Below are positions 35,501 through 46,764 of a stretch of 64,000 bases of DNA, piece after piece. Position numbers and translations under genes: made by a program. The stretch spans positions 73,524,659 through 73,588,658 of the forward strand of contig CM049313.1 in the NCBI GenBank assembly GCA_026874595.1, written 5' to 3'. Source of the DNA: Sipunculus nudus (Eukaryota > Annelida > Sipuncula > Golfingiida > Sipunculidae). Each line of letters starts with the position of its first letter. The first letter of the stretch is position 1. The notes below the pieces were generated by a model. The model made no database searches and was not told the DNA's origin. It worked only from the letters and a program-made list of their open reading frames with translations.

Positions 35501-38500
35501 CATGCAAAATGTTTGCTCGATCAGTCAAATGGTTCCCGAGTTATGAGCTTGGATGTCTGCAGCGTAAATGTGAATGTAGGTGGCGCCACCTGTCATAAAA
35601 TCAAGAAAGCTGTCAAGGATACATAAACCTGCAAAATTTCAGGTGGATAAGTCAAACCACTGCCGAGACATGAGTAATTTTATCCCAAGGCAGATGAACA
35701 AATGGACGCTGTGCAAAAATGGTTGCAGGTGGCGCCACCAGTTTTGCGTATGATGAAATGCTATGTGAAATCTATACACATGCAAAATTTCAGGGGGATA
35801 TGTCAAATTAATCCTGAGATATAAGCCTGAATGTCTGCAGCGTATACATTAAGGTAGGTGCCGCCACCTGCAACAAAATCCAGAAAGCTATCCAAGATGT
35901 ATAAACCTGCAAAATTTTAGGCAGATATGTCACACCACTACCGAAATATAAATGATTTTATCCCACGGCAAACAAACAGATGGACGCTGTGCAAAAATGG
36001 TTGCAGGTGGCGCCCCCATTTTGCGTATGATAAAGAGCTATGTGAGATCTATAAACATGCAAAATTTTTGCCCAATCCGTCAAATGGTGTCTGAGATATG
36101 AGCTTGGATGTCTGCAGCATAAATGTGAAGGTAGGTGGCGCCACCTGTCATAAAATCAAGAAATCTGTTAAGGATGTATAAACCTGCAAAATTTCAGGTG
36201 GATAAGTCAAACCACTGACGAGATATGAGTAATTTTATCCCAAGGCAGATGAACAAATGGAAGCTGTGCAAAAATGGTTGCAGGTGGCGCCACCTTTTTG
36301 CGTATGATAAAGAGCTATGGGAGATCTATACATATGCAAAATTTTGGCCCAACTGGTCAAACGGTTCCCGAGATATGAGCTTGGATGTCTGCAGCGTAAA
36401 CGTGAATGTAGAAGGCGCCACCTGTCATAAAATCAGGAAAGTTGTCCAGGATGTATCCACATGCAAAATTTCAGGTGGATAAGTCCAACCAATGCAGAGA
36501 TATGAGTGATTTTATCCAAAAGCAGATGAACAGATGGACGCTGTGCAAAAATGGTTCAAGGTGGCGCCACCAGTTTTGCGTATGATAAAGAGCTATGTGA
36601 GATCTATAAACATGCAAAATGTTTGCTCGATCAGTCAAATGGTTCCCGAGTTATGAGCTTGGATGTCTGCAGCGTAAATGTGAATGTAGGTGGCGCCACC
36701 TGTCATAAAATCAAGAAAGCTGTCAAGGATACATAAACCTGCAAAATTTCAGGTGGATAAGTCAAACCACTGCCGAGACATGAGTAATTTTATCCCAAGG
36801 CAGATGAACAAATGGACGCTGTGCAAAAATGGTTGCAGGTGGCGCCACCAGTTTTGCGTATGATGAAATGCTATGTGAAATCTATACACATGCAAAATTT
36901 CAGGGGGATATGTCAAATTAATCCTGAGATATAAGCCTGAATGTCTGCAGCGTATACATTAAGGTAGGTGCCGCCACCTGCAACAAAATCCAGAAAGCTA
37001 TCCAAGATGTATAAACCTGCAAAATTTTAGGCAGATATGTCAAACCACTACCGAAATATAAATGATTTTATCCCACGGCAAACAAACAGATGGACGCTGT
37101 GCAAAAATGGTTGCAGGTGGCGCCACCAGTTTTGCGTATGATAAAGAGCTATGTGAGATCTATAAACATGCAAAATTTTTGCCCAATCCGTCAAATGGTG
37201 TCTGAGATATGAGCTTGGATGTCTGCAGCATAAATGTGAAGGTAGGTGGCGCCACCTGTCATAAAATCAAGAAATCTGTTAAGGATGTATAAACCTGCAA
37301 AATTTCAGGTGGATAAGTCAAACCACTGACGAGATATGAGTAATTTTATCCCAAGGCAGATGAACAAATGGACGCTGTGCAAAAATGGTTGCAGGTGGCG
37401 CCACCTTTTTGCGTATGATAAAGAGCTATGGGAGATCTATACATATGCAAAATTTTGGCCCAACTGGTCAAACGGTTCCCGAGATATGAGCTTGGATGTC
37501 TGCAGCGTAAACGTGAATGTAGAAGGCGCCACCTGTCATAAAATCAGGAAAGTTGTCCAGGATGTATACACATGCAAAATTTCAGGTGAATAAGTCCAAC
37601 CAATGCAGAGATATGAGTGATTTTATCCAAAAGCAGATGAACAGATGGACGCTGTGCAAAAATGGTTGAAGGTGGCGCCACCAGTTTTGCGTATGATAAA
37701 GAGCTATGTGAGATCTATTAACATGCAAAATGTTTGCTCGATCAGTCAAATGGTTCCCGAGTTATGAGATTGGATGTCTGCAGCGTAAATGTGAATGTAG
37801 GTGGCGCCACCTGTCATAAAATCAAGAAAGCTGTCAAGGATACATAAACCTGCAAAATTTCAGGTGGATAAGTCAAACCACTGCCGAGACATGAGTAATT
37901 TTATCCCAAGGCAGATGAACAAATGGACGCTGTGCAAAAATGGTCGCAGGTGGCGCCACCAGTTTTGCGTATGATGAAATGCTATGTGAAATCTATACAC
38001 ATGCAAAATTTCAGGGGGATATGTCAAATGAATCCTGAGATATAAGCCTGAATGTCTGCAGCGTATACATTAAGGTAGGTGCCGCCACCTGCAACAAAAT
38101 CCAGAAAGCTATCCAAGATGTATAAACCTGCAAAATTTTAGGCAGATATGTCAAACCACTACCGAAATATAAATGATTTTATCCCACGGCAAACAAACAG
38201 ATGGACGCTGTGCAAAAATGGTTGCAGGTGGCGCCACCAGTTTTGCGTATGATAAAGAGCTATGTGAGATCTATAAACATGCAAAATTTTTGCCCAATCC
38301 GTCCAATGGTGTCTGAGATATGAGCTTGGATGTCTGCAGCATAAATGTGAAGGTAGTTGGCGCCACCTGTCATAAAATCAAGAAATCTGTTAAGGATGTA
38401 TAAACCTGCAATATTTCAGGTGGATAAGTCAAACCACTGACGAGATATGAGTAATTTTATCCCAAGGCAGATGAACAAATGGACGCTGTGCAAAAATGGT

Positions 38501-39990
38501 TGCAGGTGGCGCCACCTTTTTGCGTATGATAAAGAGCTATGGGAGATCTATACATATGCAAAATTTTGGCCCAACTGGTCAAACGGTTCCCGAGATATGA
38601 GCTTGGATGTCTGCAGCGTAAACGTGAATGTAGAAGGCGCCACCTGTCATAAAATCAGGAAAGTTGTCCAGGATGTATACACATGCAAAATTTCAGGTGG
38701 ATAAGTCCAACCAATGCAGAGATATGAGTGATTTTATCCAAAAGCAGATGAACAGATGGACGCTGTGCAAAAATGGTTCAAGGTGGCGCCACCAGTTTTG
38801 CGTATGATAAAGAGCTATGTGAGATCTATAAACATGCAAAATGTTTGCTCGATCCGTCAAATGGTGTCTGAGATATGAGCTTGGATGTCTGCAGCGTAAA
38901 TGTGAATGTAGGTGGCGCCACCTGTCATAAAATCAAGAAAGCTGTCAAGGATAAATAAACCTGCAAAATTTCAGGTGCATAAGTCAAACCACTGCCGAGA
39001 CATGAGTAATTTTATCCCAAGGCAGATGAACAAATGGACGCTGTGCAAAAATGGTTGCAGGTGGCGCCACCAGTTTTACGTATGATGAAATGCTATGTGA
39101 GATCTATAAACATGCAAAATTTCAGGGGGATATGTCAAACTAATCCTGAGATATAAGCCTGAATGTCTGCAGCGTATACATAAATGTAGGTGGCGCCACC
39201 TGCAACAAAAACCAGAAAGCTATCCAAGATGTATAAACCTGCAAAACTTTAGGCAGATATGTCAAACCACTGCCGAAATAGAAATGATTTTATCCCACGG
39301 CAAACAAACAGATGGACGCTGTGCAAAAATGGTTGAAGGTGGCGCCACCAGTTTTGCGTATGATAAAGAGCTATGTGAGATCTATAAACATGCAAAATTT
39401 TTGCCCAATCCGTCAAATGGTGTCTGAGATATGAGCTTGGATGTCTGCAGCATAAATGTGAAGGTAGGTGGCGCCACCTGTCATAAAATCAAGAAAGCTG
39501 TCAAGGATACATAAACCTGCAAAATTTCAGGTGGATAAGCCAAACCACTGCCGAACCATGAGTAATTTTATCCCAAGGCAGATGAACAAATGGACGCTGT
39601 GCAAAAATGGTTGCAGGTGGCGCCACCAGTTTTACGTATGATGAAATGCTATGTGAGATCTATACACATGCAAAATTTCAGAGGGATATGTTAAATTAAT
39701 CCTGAGATATAAGCCTGAATGTCTGCAGCGTATACATAAATGTAGGAACCGCCACCTGCAACAAAATCCAGAAAGCTATCCAAGATGTATAAACCTGCAA
39801 AATTTTAGACAGATATGTCAAACCACTACCGAAACATAAGTGATTTTATCCAAAAGCAGATGAACAGATGGACGCTGTGCAAAAATGGTTGCAGGTGGCG
39901 CCACCATTTTTAGTGTATGTTATAAAGCTATCCAAGGGGTAAATTTGTACAAAATTTTTAGCCTGATCGGTCAAACGGTTCCCGAGATAT
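32586..39990 (+). repeat. Satellite-like array, 139-bp monomer in 278-bp and 1,111-bp higher-order units
   Basis: About 7.4 kb of head-to-tail repeats, roughly 53 monomers of about 139 bp. Each monomer has the dyad GGTGGCGCCACC, then ATAAAGAGCTATGTGAGATC-like or AATCAAGAAAGCTGTCAAGG-like sequence, CATGCAAAATTT or CCTGCAAAATTT, GTCAAAC/T and CCGAGATATGAG. Two monomer types alternate: one leads to GGATGTCTGCAGCG, the other to CAGATGAACAAATGGACGCT. They give a 278-bp unit, as the GGACGCTG landmarks fall about 277-281 bp apart (32919, 33196, 33474, 33754, 34032). From about 35.4 to 38.9 kb a 1,111-bp (4 x 278) unit repeats about three times with very few differences. Edges are more diverged, the pattern left by unequal exchange. 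Recurring 61-94-residue frames are by-products. Confidence 0.95.
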
Positions 39991-40231
39991 GTGGGTTTAT
40001 GTTTGGAAACAGACGCACAAATGGACGCTGGGCAGAGAGGAAAGGTTAGAGGTCAACTAAAAATGAGGGCGCATCAGTTCATATGTGACCCGATCATAAT
40101 TCCGAATATAAAAAAAAAAAATCTGCCTAGTGGTTACGGAGGAGTTCTCGGGAAACCTATGCGGCAGTGGCAGTCGCAGCGGCAGCGGCGTCCGACTGAA
40201 AACATAGTATTAACAAATTTTGTTTGGCGGA

Positions 40232-40560
40232 TACAATGATCGTAGCTGGCACCACCAGTCTTGTATACAAAGAAGAGATATATACATATGCCCAATGTCA
40301 CACTGATATGTCAAACCCCTCCTGTGAAATAAGCAGGGCCGTTCACTGTGCAAAAATTATTGTAGGTGGTACCACCATTCTTGTACACTATAAAGCTACC
40401 CTATATGTATAAACATGCCCAATTTTACGCTGATGTATCAAATTCCTCTGTAGAAATAAGGCGCATACACTGCAAAAGGCAATGTAGGTGGCACCACCTG
40501 TCTTGTAAAGGGGAAAGCCATCAAAGATGCATAGACAGGTCAAAATATCAGGCCAATACA
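40232..40560 (+). repeat. Diverged outlying monomers of the array
   Basis: Three eroded monomers carry GCTGGCACCACCAGTCTTGT, GTAGGTGGTACCACCATTCT and GTAGGTGGCACCACCTGTCT, each followed by a TATACATATGCCCAATG-like segment and TCAAAC/T. The central CG of the dyad is mutated (GGCACC, GGTACC), as expected for CpG decay. They are separated from the main array by about 240 bp of other sequence. Confidence 0.75.
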
Positions 40561-40579
40561 TCAAACTTCCCCAGAGTTT

Positions 40580-41000
40580 GATGCACTGGGCTGACGAGGC
40601 TTAGGTGAGTAAGGCAGTTGCCTACGAGTGAACTGTGACAAATTGCTGCCTCAAGCTACTGCATTGAGTGAACTCCGACCTGCACCTGGCTAGACTGAGT
40701 GAACTTTTGACCTGTACTTGGCTGTACTGACAAACTCTTGACCTGTTGCATAATCTGACACAGTTGGCAGTCTGCCAAAGCTATGAATAGATCCAGGCTG
40801 AACTTTGGTGCCAAATCTGATGCAGTGAGCAGTCTGCCAAAGCTATAAATAGACTGCAGCTACTGCACTGAATGAACTCTTGACCTATACCTGGGTGCAC
40901 TTCTTCCAATCCAGGCAATGTGCCAAAACTATTTATAGAGTTGACATAATCTTGGCTAATGGCCAACATCAAGGCACTGGCAATCTGCCAATGGTAAGCC
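40580..41000 (+). repeat. Internally repetitive block (CTGCCAAAGCTAT motif)
   Basis: GCAGTCTGCCAAAGCTATGA recurs with small changes near 40770, 40830, 40920 and 40985, interleaved with TGAACTCTTGACCTG-type words. Period is irregular, about 70-90 bp. Non-coding. Confidence 0.6.
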
Positions 41001-41485
41001 AAGTGCTGCCATCTGTACACAAAAGTGGTCCCTACTTGAAATAACTTTGAAATTAATTTTCTCAATACAAAATGTTTTACAGCTGACTTTTATTAAAAAA
41101 AGAAATCAGGAATACATGTAAAATTATTACAGATGCATACTGAATGCAAAATTAAAATACAGATATATCTCATTGATGGCAAATTCTTGAATTAAGTTAA
41201 GAAGGGATACCAATGATAGCCACAGAGAGCTGAATGTCCATGAATATCCCATTGCCTGGTATGATGAATAACTTAAATCATAAATCAATTTTTTTAAAGC
41301 TTTTAAAAAACTTTCTTGTCAATATTTACCAAAGATAACCTAAAATCTGAATGTCTAATGGCATGATGTAATATATGCTGATAAACTGGTGCCAGGCTAG
41401 ATGTAACAGCATCATACAGCTAACATATTTGGTAAAATGACTCAATTCAATCAGGCTTATAACGCATATAGGAAGATACAGCAAA

Positions 41486-42130
41486 CTGGCTAAGTTCAGC
41501 TTCCCGTAACTCAGCCAAAAATCACTGAACCAAAACCACTTGAACAAACTTGAATTATCAGCATCTGAGGATAATTAATGTGTGAGATTTAAGAAATTGG
41601 CCCAGTAGTTTTTCAGAAGAAGATCTTTGTAGCGACTGAACTAAAATTGGCTGTTATGGCATATGACTAAATTCAGCTTCCCATAACTTAGCCAAAAGTC
41701 ACTGAACAGAGACCATTTGAACAAACTTCAGAAAGCACTATCCTAGGATCATTTCTGTGCGATATTTAACATTTTGGCCATATGGTTTCTGAAAAGAAGC
41801 TTTTGTAGCCCTCAGTGTGATACAGGCACTGATGACCCCGTACAAAAAAGCCGATGCAGGTGGCGCCACCAATACCTCAATTTCAGATATGACCTATGTG
41901 ACCAACATTGGCATAAAATTTGGTGATGATAGCTCCAGCCGTATCTGAGATTAAAATTTTAATATGCTTTTTTGGACAGATGACAAAGTTCAACCTCCTG
42001 TAACTGGGCCCAAAATCTCCGAACTGGAACCATTCGAACAAAGTTGAGAGAGATTGATCCAGGGATCATTTCTGTGAAATATAGGACAATTTGGCTGGAC
42101 AGTTTCGGAGAAGAAGATTTTTAAAGATTT
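41486..42130 (+). repeat. Three spaced copies of a about 150-bp repeat around one satellite monomer
   Basis: Copies near 41486-41633, 41665-41815 and 41983-42130 share TTCAGCTTCCCGTAACTCAG-like starts, AACCATTTGAACAAACTT, GGATCATTTCTGTG and TCAGAAGAAGATTTT-like ends. A lone monomer with GCAGGTGGCGCCACCAATAC at about 41853 lies between the second and third. Just after, 42270-42345 ends in an ACGACGCACGACACC-rich stretch and CATCAGCTCACAGG, which looks like a transposon end. This suggests that satellite and repeats belong to one composite element. Confidence 0.65.
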
Positions 42131-42540
42131 TTAAGCCTTTTCCCTATAAAATCTAAGAAAATGCAGTCAGAAAAAAATAAACAAAATCCGATATAGTTTT
42201 TTTTTATGACTGATTATTTGCAAAAACTTTGGTGATGCTAGCACCTGCCGTTTTTGAGATAGCTATGGTTAACGTACAGACGACGCACGACACCCGACAC
42301 ACGAGGACGACGCCGCACCATCGCATCAGCTCACAGGTTCGCTAAAAAAAATATACGTTCAATTTAAGTACTATATCATTTATTATCTACATCAGAGTTC
42401 AATATTAAAAAACACGGGCTACCATTAATGACAATTCGTTGTGGTAATTGACACATGCAATATCCTGATTTAATTCAATATGAGATGCATAATTTAAAGG
42501 TAATTGGGGAAAATATTATGAAACTAGAAATTTCCAATCA

Positions 42541-42672
42541 GAGAGCGCAGACCTCCGCCAATTGGCATCGTCACAAATGCAGCAGTTTTTCTTAAAAATT
42601 CCTGGATCCAGATGGTGATCCAGATCACCCCAAAAATTACAAACAGGCAAACCAACCACGCTAAACACATAA
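42541..42672 (-). repeat. Dispersed repeat family B relative, partial
   Basis: Plus-strand text GAGAGCGCAGACCTCCGCCA, ATGCAGCA, CTGGATCCAGATGGTGATCC and AACCAACCACGCTAAACACA matches the element at 62613-62836, with the middle deleted. Confidence 0.6.
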
Positions 42673-42674
42673 CA

Positions 42675-43105
42675 AGATTGTATGACTAAAACATCTCAAA
42701 ATTTAGAAATTATTTGTTTTATTCAACTAAAAAGTGAGGGGACAAAAGGTGTACTGTGTCCCCATCCCTAAAAAGTAAGGGGGACAAGCTCTCCTCCTCC
42801 CCCCCCCCAACAAACAGAGCCCTTTTATGCAAAAGCTATATTTATAGCCAAGATCAGCAATGGGTATCGTGTGACCCAATGCAAAATATATGGTTACACA
42901 GTTTAACACGTTATATGACCACAGGCCGAGTTGTCCGATACTGCGCAGTGTGAATTCTATATCAAACCACCCATTTGTTATTAACAAATAACAATGGGTA
43001 TCAGATTAGGCAATAACCATGTTGTTACCTCAGGATACGTCAGATACCCCACTTTCCACCATCCCAAATGTGTAAACAGGGCATACGAGCAATAAACAAC
43101 CTTTT
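42675..43105. other. Intergenic, no gene recognised
   Basis: Nothing recognised apart from short C runs near 42800. Confidence 0.35.
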
Positions 43106-43111
43106 AACTGG

Positions 43112-43365
43112 ACCGGCTACTGTGGCTAAGGGGTAGAGCACAGGACTCAAAGCCGGGAGATCGTGAGTTTGAATCTCAGCCAAGGCAGAGATTTTTCACG
43201 GTCGGTCCCACCAAGGGTTAGCGCTCTGCAGCCTTCAAAGGATTATAAACATTGTGAAACAGAAGATTCTTTTGTCCCCGGGATTATAAACATTGTGAAA
43301 CAGGAGATTCTTTTGTCCCCGGGATTATAAACATTGTGAAACAGGAGATTCTTTTGTCCCCTTTT
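43112..43365 (+). repeat. tRNA-derived SINE with triplicated 3' unit
   Basis: The head has GTGGCTAAGGGGTAGAGCAC (A box) and GTGAGTTTGAATCTCAGCC (B box). The body GGTCGGTCCCACCAAGGGTT then AGCGCTCTGCAGCCTTC matches the body of the SINE at 6335-6456. The tail is a 41-bp unit (GGATTATAAACATTGTGAAA then CAGGAGATTCTTTTGTCCCCG) in three head-to-tail copies at 43240-43361, with one base difference in the first copy. Confidence 0.75.
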
Positions 43366-43689
43366 GCCGCCCCATTCATAAGTATTAGAGGCAGCATTTG
43401 TTCAGCAACTGATCAGGAAAACCTTTGTTTAAAATTAGTAGGTATTCGCACGACTACACACATTTAATTTATTATCACATGTTCGACACTCACTCGAGTC
43501 AGCCTTATCGAATACGTATTAAAAATAGCAATCCCAACAAGTGTATAAAAAACAATGAACAACGAAAAATATTAATTCATCTTCACAATTGTTTCTTGTC
43601 CATCTGATCAAATCAAGATAAACACAATAATGTGTGTATGTGTGTTTACAATATTGTAGCAAATTACATGCCTTAATGATACGTGAGTA

Positions 43690-43736
43690 GGTCATGGTGT
43701 CTTCATAACACATGGATCAATATTATAAAGAAATAA
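43690..43736 (+). repeat. Left arm of duplicated segment (occupied site)
   Basis: CATGGTGTCTTCATAACACA then TGGATCAATATTATAAAGAAA matches 45690-45736 nearly base for base. The right arm resumes at 44103 with TAATGCCGAGCTGGTAAACA. Confidence 0.8.
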
Positions 43737-44102
43737 GGCAAAAAAAAATAATAATAAAATATAAAGGTATAGTTCTCAGGCACCGCCCGCGTCAAATTAA
43801 ATCCCCATCATCAAACATTTTTATTTTGATTTCAATAGAAACTTTCCAATTTTGGAGCCAGCCGGTCGGAAATATCTTTCAAGAAGATAAAATAATACAA
43901 TTTTAATCATATTTCCTTTGTTATGTAGTGCTTCTACCTGTTTAGCAAAAAAATCCTGTTATTATCATGTTTTTCCTTGAACATATGATATTTTTGTCGA
44001 CACATACAAAAAAAGGTAAAAAAAAAAAAAAAAAAAAAAAAAAATCACCCGCCCGCCCGCCCGCATTGAATACTGTAAAAAAGTGCCTGAAACCCAATGG
44101 CC
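43737..44102. mobile_element. MITE family A, copy 3, with an empty-site paralogue
   Basis: A 366-bp element beginning GGCAAAAAAAAAT with GGTATAGTTCTCAGGCACCG, ending AAGTGCCTGAAACCCAATGG then CC, with TAA on both sides (43734-43736, 44103-44105). It is inverted relative to copy 1 in its interior (ATGTTTTTCCTTGAACATATG, TGTTTAGCAAAA). The flanks are duplicated at 45685-45830 without the element, with a single TAA at the junction, which confirms both ends. It contains a poly-A run of about 27 and a GCCCGCCCGC run. Confidence 0.85.
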
Positions 44103-44109
44103 TAATGCC

Positions 44110-45600
44110 GAGCTGGTAAACAACGGGATACGTGCTGCCATCTACTGTCAGAAAAGAAAAACAAAGGAACCGGTCACAGCGCAAGGGGAGGGGAGGGGGG
44201 GGGGGGGAATTATTTCGGGGGGGGGGGGGGTTAATGGGGGTATATATACCCTCCAATATTTGACAAGGGGAGTATGGCCCATTGTATTATACCCCCAATG
44301 TTTTGACTGTGTTGGGGATAAAATGGGGATTTTCACTTTTAAAAATTGCCATGGAATTCATAATTAAAATGGCATGTCTTCAGTTTTGCTACCAAAATGA
44401 CTGCATTTTAAAAAGTGGAAGAGGAAAACCCACAAAAATGCTGAAAGAAACATAAATCAGTAAGTTACCACATTAGTCAACCATGGCTGGACATCTTTGG
44501 CTTAACGGCGCCTAATAGCCGCATATGCCTGAACTAAATCAAAGAAAGAAACCAAATATTCTGTAAATCTTTAAACCCCTTTGCATTATCATAATCATAG
44601 ACAAATTGTAAACCTATAATCTAATAAGCAAACATAAAAGATCACATGCTTTACAAGATCATGAGTAGAGAAAATCTGCTTACTTAATAAGTGCAGAATA
44701 TTTCTTCCTAAGATATGTTTTCAACATAATTCAGAAATGACTCAATGTTTAAAACTTAAAAAAAAACATCCGCCTAAAAAGGTAACATCCATTGCACATA
44801 ATTCCAATGGGTTTCTAATGAGATTTCTTAGATAACATGTGGAAGTGATGTGAAAAATCTTGATACTAGGAATATTTTGCAATGTCTTTTATGGTTTTAC
44901 TAAAAATAAGAAAAAGCACAATTTTGGTGACAGAATATTTGGATAGCATAGGAATTATCTGGTACCACTAGGCTAAGCTATGCACTTCCGTCCTCAGATC
45001 TTGTACCTATAACAAGTCACATTTTCACACTGAAGAGTTGTGTACACAGACATCAGTATATCGATATATTTATGTCGAATCGAAGCATTTTTAAGTGTGA
45101 AAGGTAACTTACTTTTTATGAAGAACATTATTATGTGAAAATAACATATATATTTTAACATATATTACACTTTGTCTGCATGTGACAAAAGATTTCATAT
45201 TTACCTTTTGAAAAAATAATGAATTTCTCTTTGTTTAAATATCAATTATGTATCGATAATTGGTCACCCGACTTTGTTTGAAATTCAACAGATAACACTA
45301 ATAATCCCAATAAACACACACTAATAAACACACAAAGATGGCATGACCTCTCTGATATTTAAGTATATGTTGAATCATATCACATTCAAGGATTATTGGC
45401 GATCTATAGTAACTCCTGCCTTCATGTATCTGTTATTCTTCAAATCTTTTTTCTTATCGGGCGAGTATTTTGCAAGTATGTCTGCGAATATATTTGCAAA
45501 TATAAGACAAAATAATCTACTAACTTTGTTTATAAGGGATGGACAGGGAAAAATTTTCAAATTTCTGATTTTCTTTTCTTTCTTTTTTTTTTGGTGGAGG
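44110..45600. other. Intergenic with G-rich tracts, no gene recognised
   Basis: Contains G runs at about 44190-44231 and AT-rich sequence after. No coding frame or element boundary recognised. Confidence 0.4.
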
Positions 45601-45684
45601 TAACCGCTTCCATTTTTTAATACTTGCTCAACTATTACCAGGTACATCTGCAGAGTTCCATTTCGGTTTCGGACTACGTGACAG

Positions 45685-45830
45685 GAGTTTATGGTGTCTT
45701 CATAACACATGGATCGATATTATATAAAAGAAAAATAATGCCGAGCTGGTATACAACGGGGTACGTGCTATCATCTATTGGCAGAAAAGAAAAACAAAGA
45801 ACCGGTCACAGCAGAAGGGGGGGGGGGGAT
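45685..45830 (+). repeat. Empty-site paralogue of the MITE insertion at 43.7-44.1 kb
   Basis: Reads TGGTGTCTTCATAACACATG, GATCGATATTATATAAAAGA, then TAATGCCGAGCTGGTATACA and ACCGGTCACAGC. This is the two flanks of the occupied site joined through one TAA. Both copies end in a poly-G run. Confidence 0.8.
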
Positions 45831-45884
45831 ATTTATTTATGCGGTTCACTCTCTACTCTGGTTTACAGAGTATTTAGCTTTGTT

Positions 45885-46684
45885 TATATATATATATATA
45901 TATGTATATATTTAACCAAATGTTGATTTTCATGCTTAATAGCCTGTACTGTATTTCAGGTTGAAGACTACAATCTTACTCCTATCATTTGTTATGTTAA
46001 ACCGTGAAATCCACAAACAAATTGATTACTTATTTATTCAGCTGAACATAAAGTACTGAAATTTTGATCTGTATTTGTAGCTTAACATAATAAATAGAGA
46101 TAATATAGTGTTGGGGGAAAAACAAGAGAAGAGAAAGGAAAGCATTTGAATTTCGAATGTCAATTATGCATTAAATTATACATTGCAGATTTAAACTTTT
46201 ATTTGAGGCAATCAGCTTTATTATCTCACCATATCATCTCATCATGATTTTTCCCGAAGCAGCCTTTCAATCTGCCAGTGCGTCCTATACTGGTTACATT
46301 TTTCATTTTTTATCATAAAAACGTACCGAAACAACAATTCATTCCACCATGACGTCGCATCGGTGTATCATTTTTGGAGAATTTAAAAGGTAACAAAATA
46401 TGAGGATTGTCTGCATTTTTATATATTTTAAAGGATCTCATAAATCTCCTGGCGGACCATGGACTGAGCCCCTTTTACCATTTGTCCAAAGTATGTACGA
46501 TGTACTCGTTTCCCCTTCCTCTGGAGTAGGCCCTGATTTGAACAAAACTAGAATTCGAAACAAAACCACGATGGGGTGTACCGGTGGACCACAAACAAAC
46601 AATCAGCTGTGCAACCGTCATGTGATCACACAGAAGCAAATCAGGCAGCCCTCCAGTTTGGAGCCTCGGGCTGGTGGCCTTGCA

Positions 46685-46764
<80 letters not shown>

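Noticed and set aside
33575-38704. Family of similar 61-94-residue frames on both strands (e.g. 33977, 35441, 36225, 36551, 37336, 38447)
   Set aside because: They are the same satellite monomers translated. They repeat with the array period, occur on both strands and are broken in some units by single changes.
32586-39990. CRISPR-like regular repeats
   Set aside because: The repeats are directly abutting 139-bp monomers with no unique spacers, in a eukaryotic context.
45393-45710. 105-residue minus-strand frame sharing its start (MCYEDT) with one at 43519-43713
   Set aside because: The shared start comes from the duplicated segment that also forms the MITE empty site. The rest does not match.
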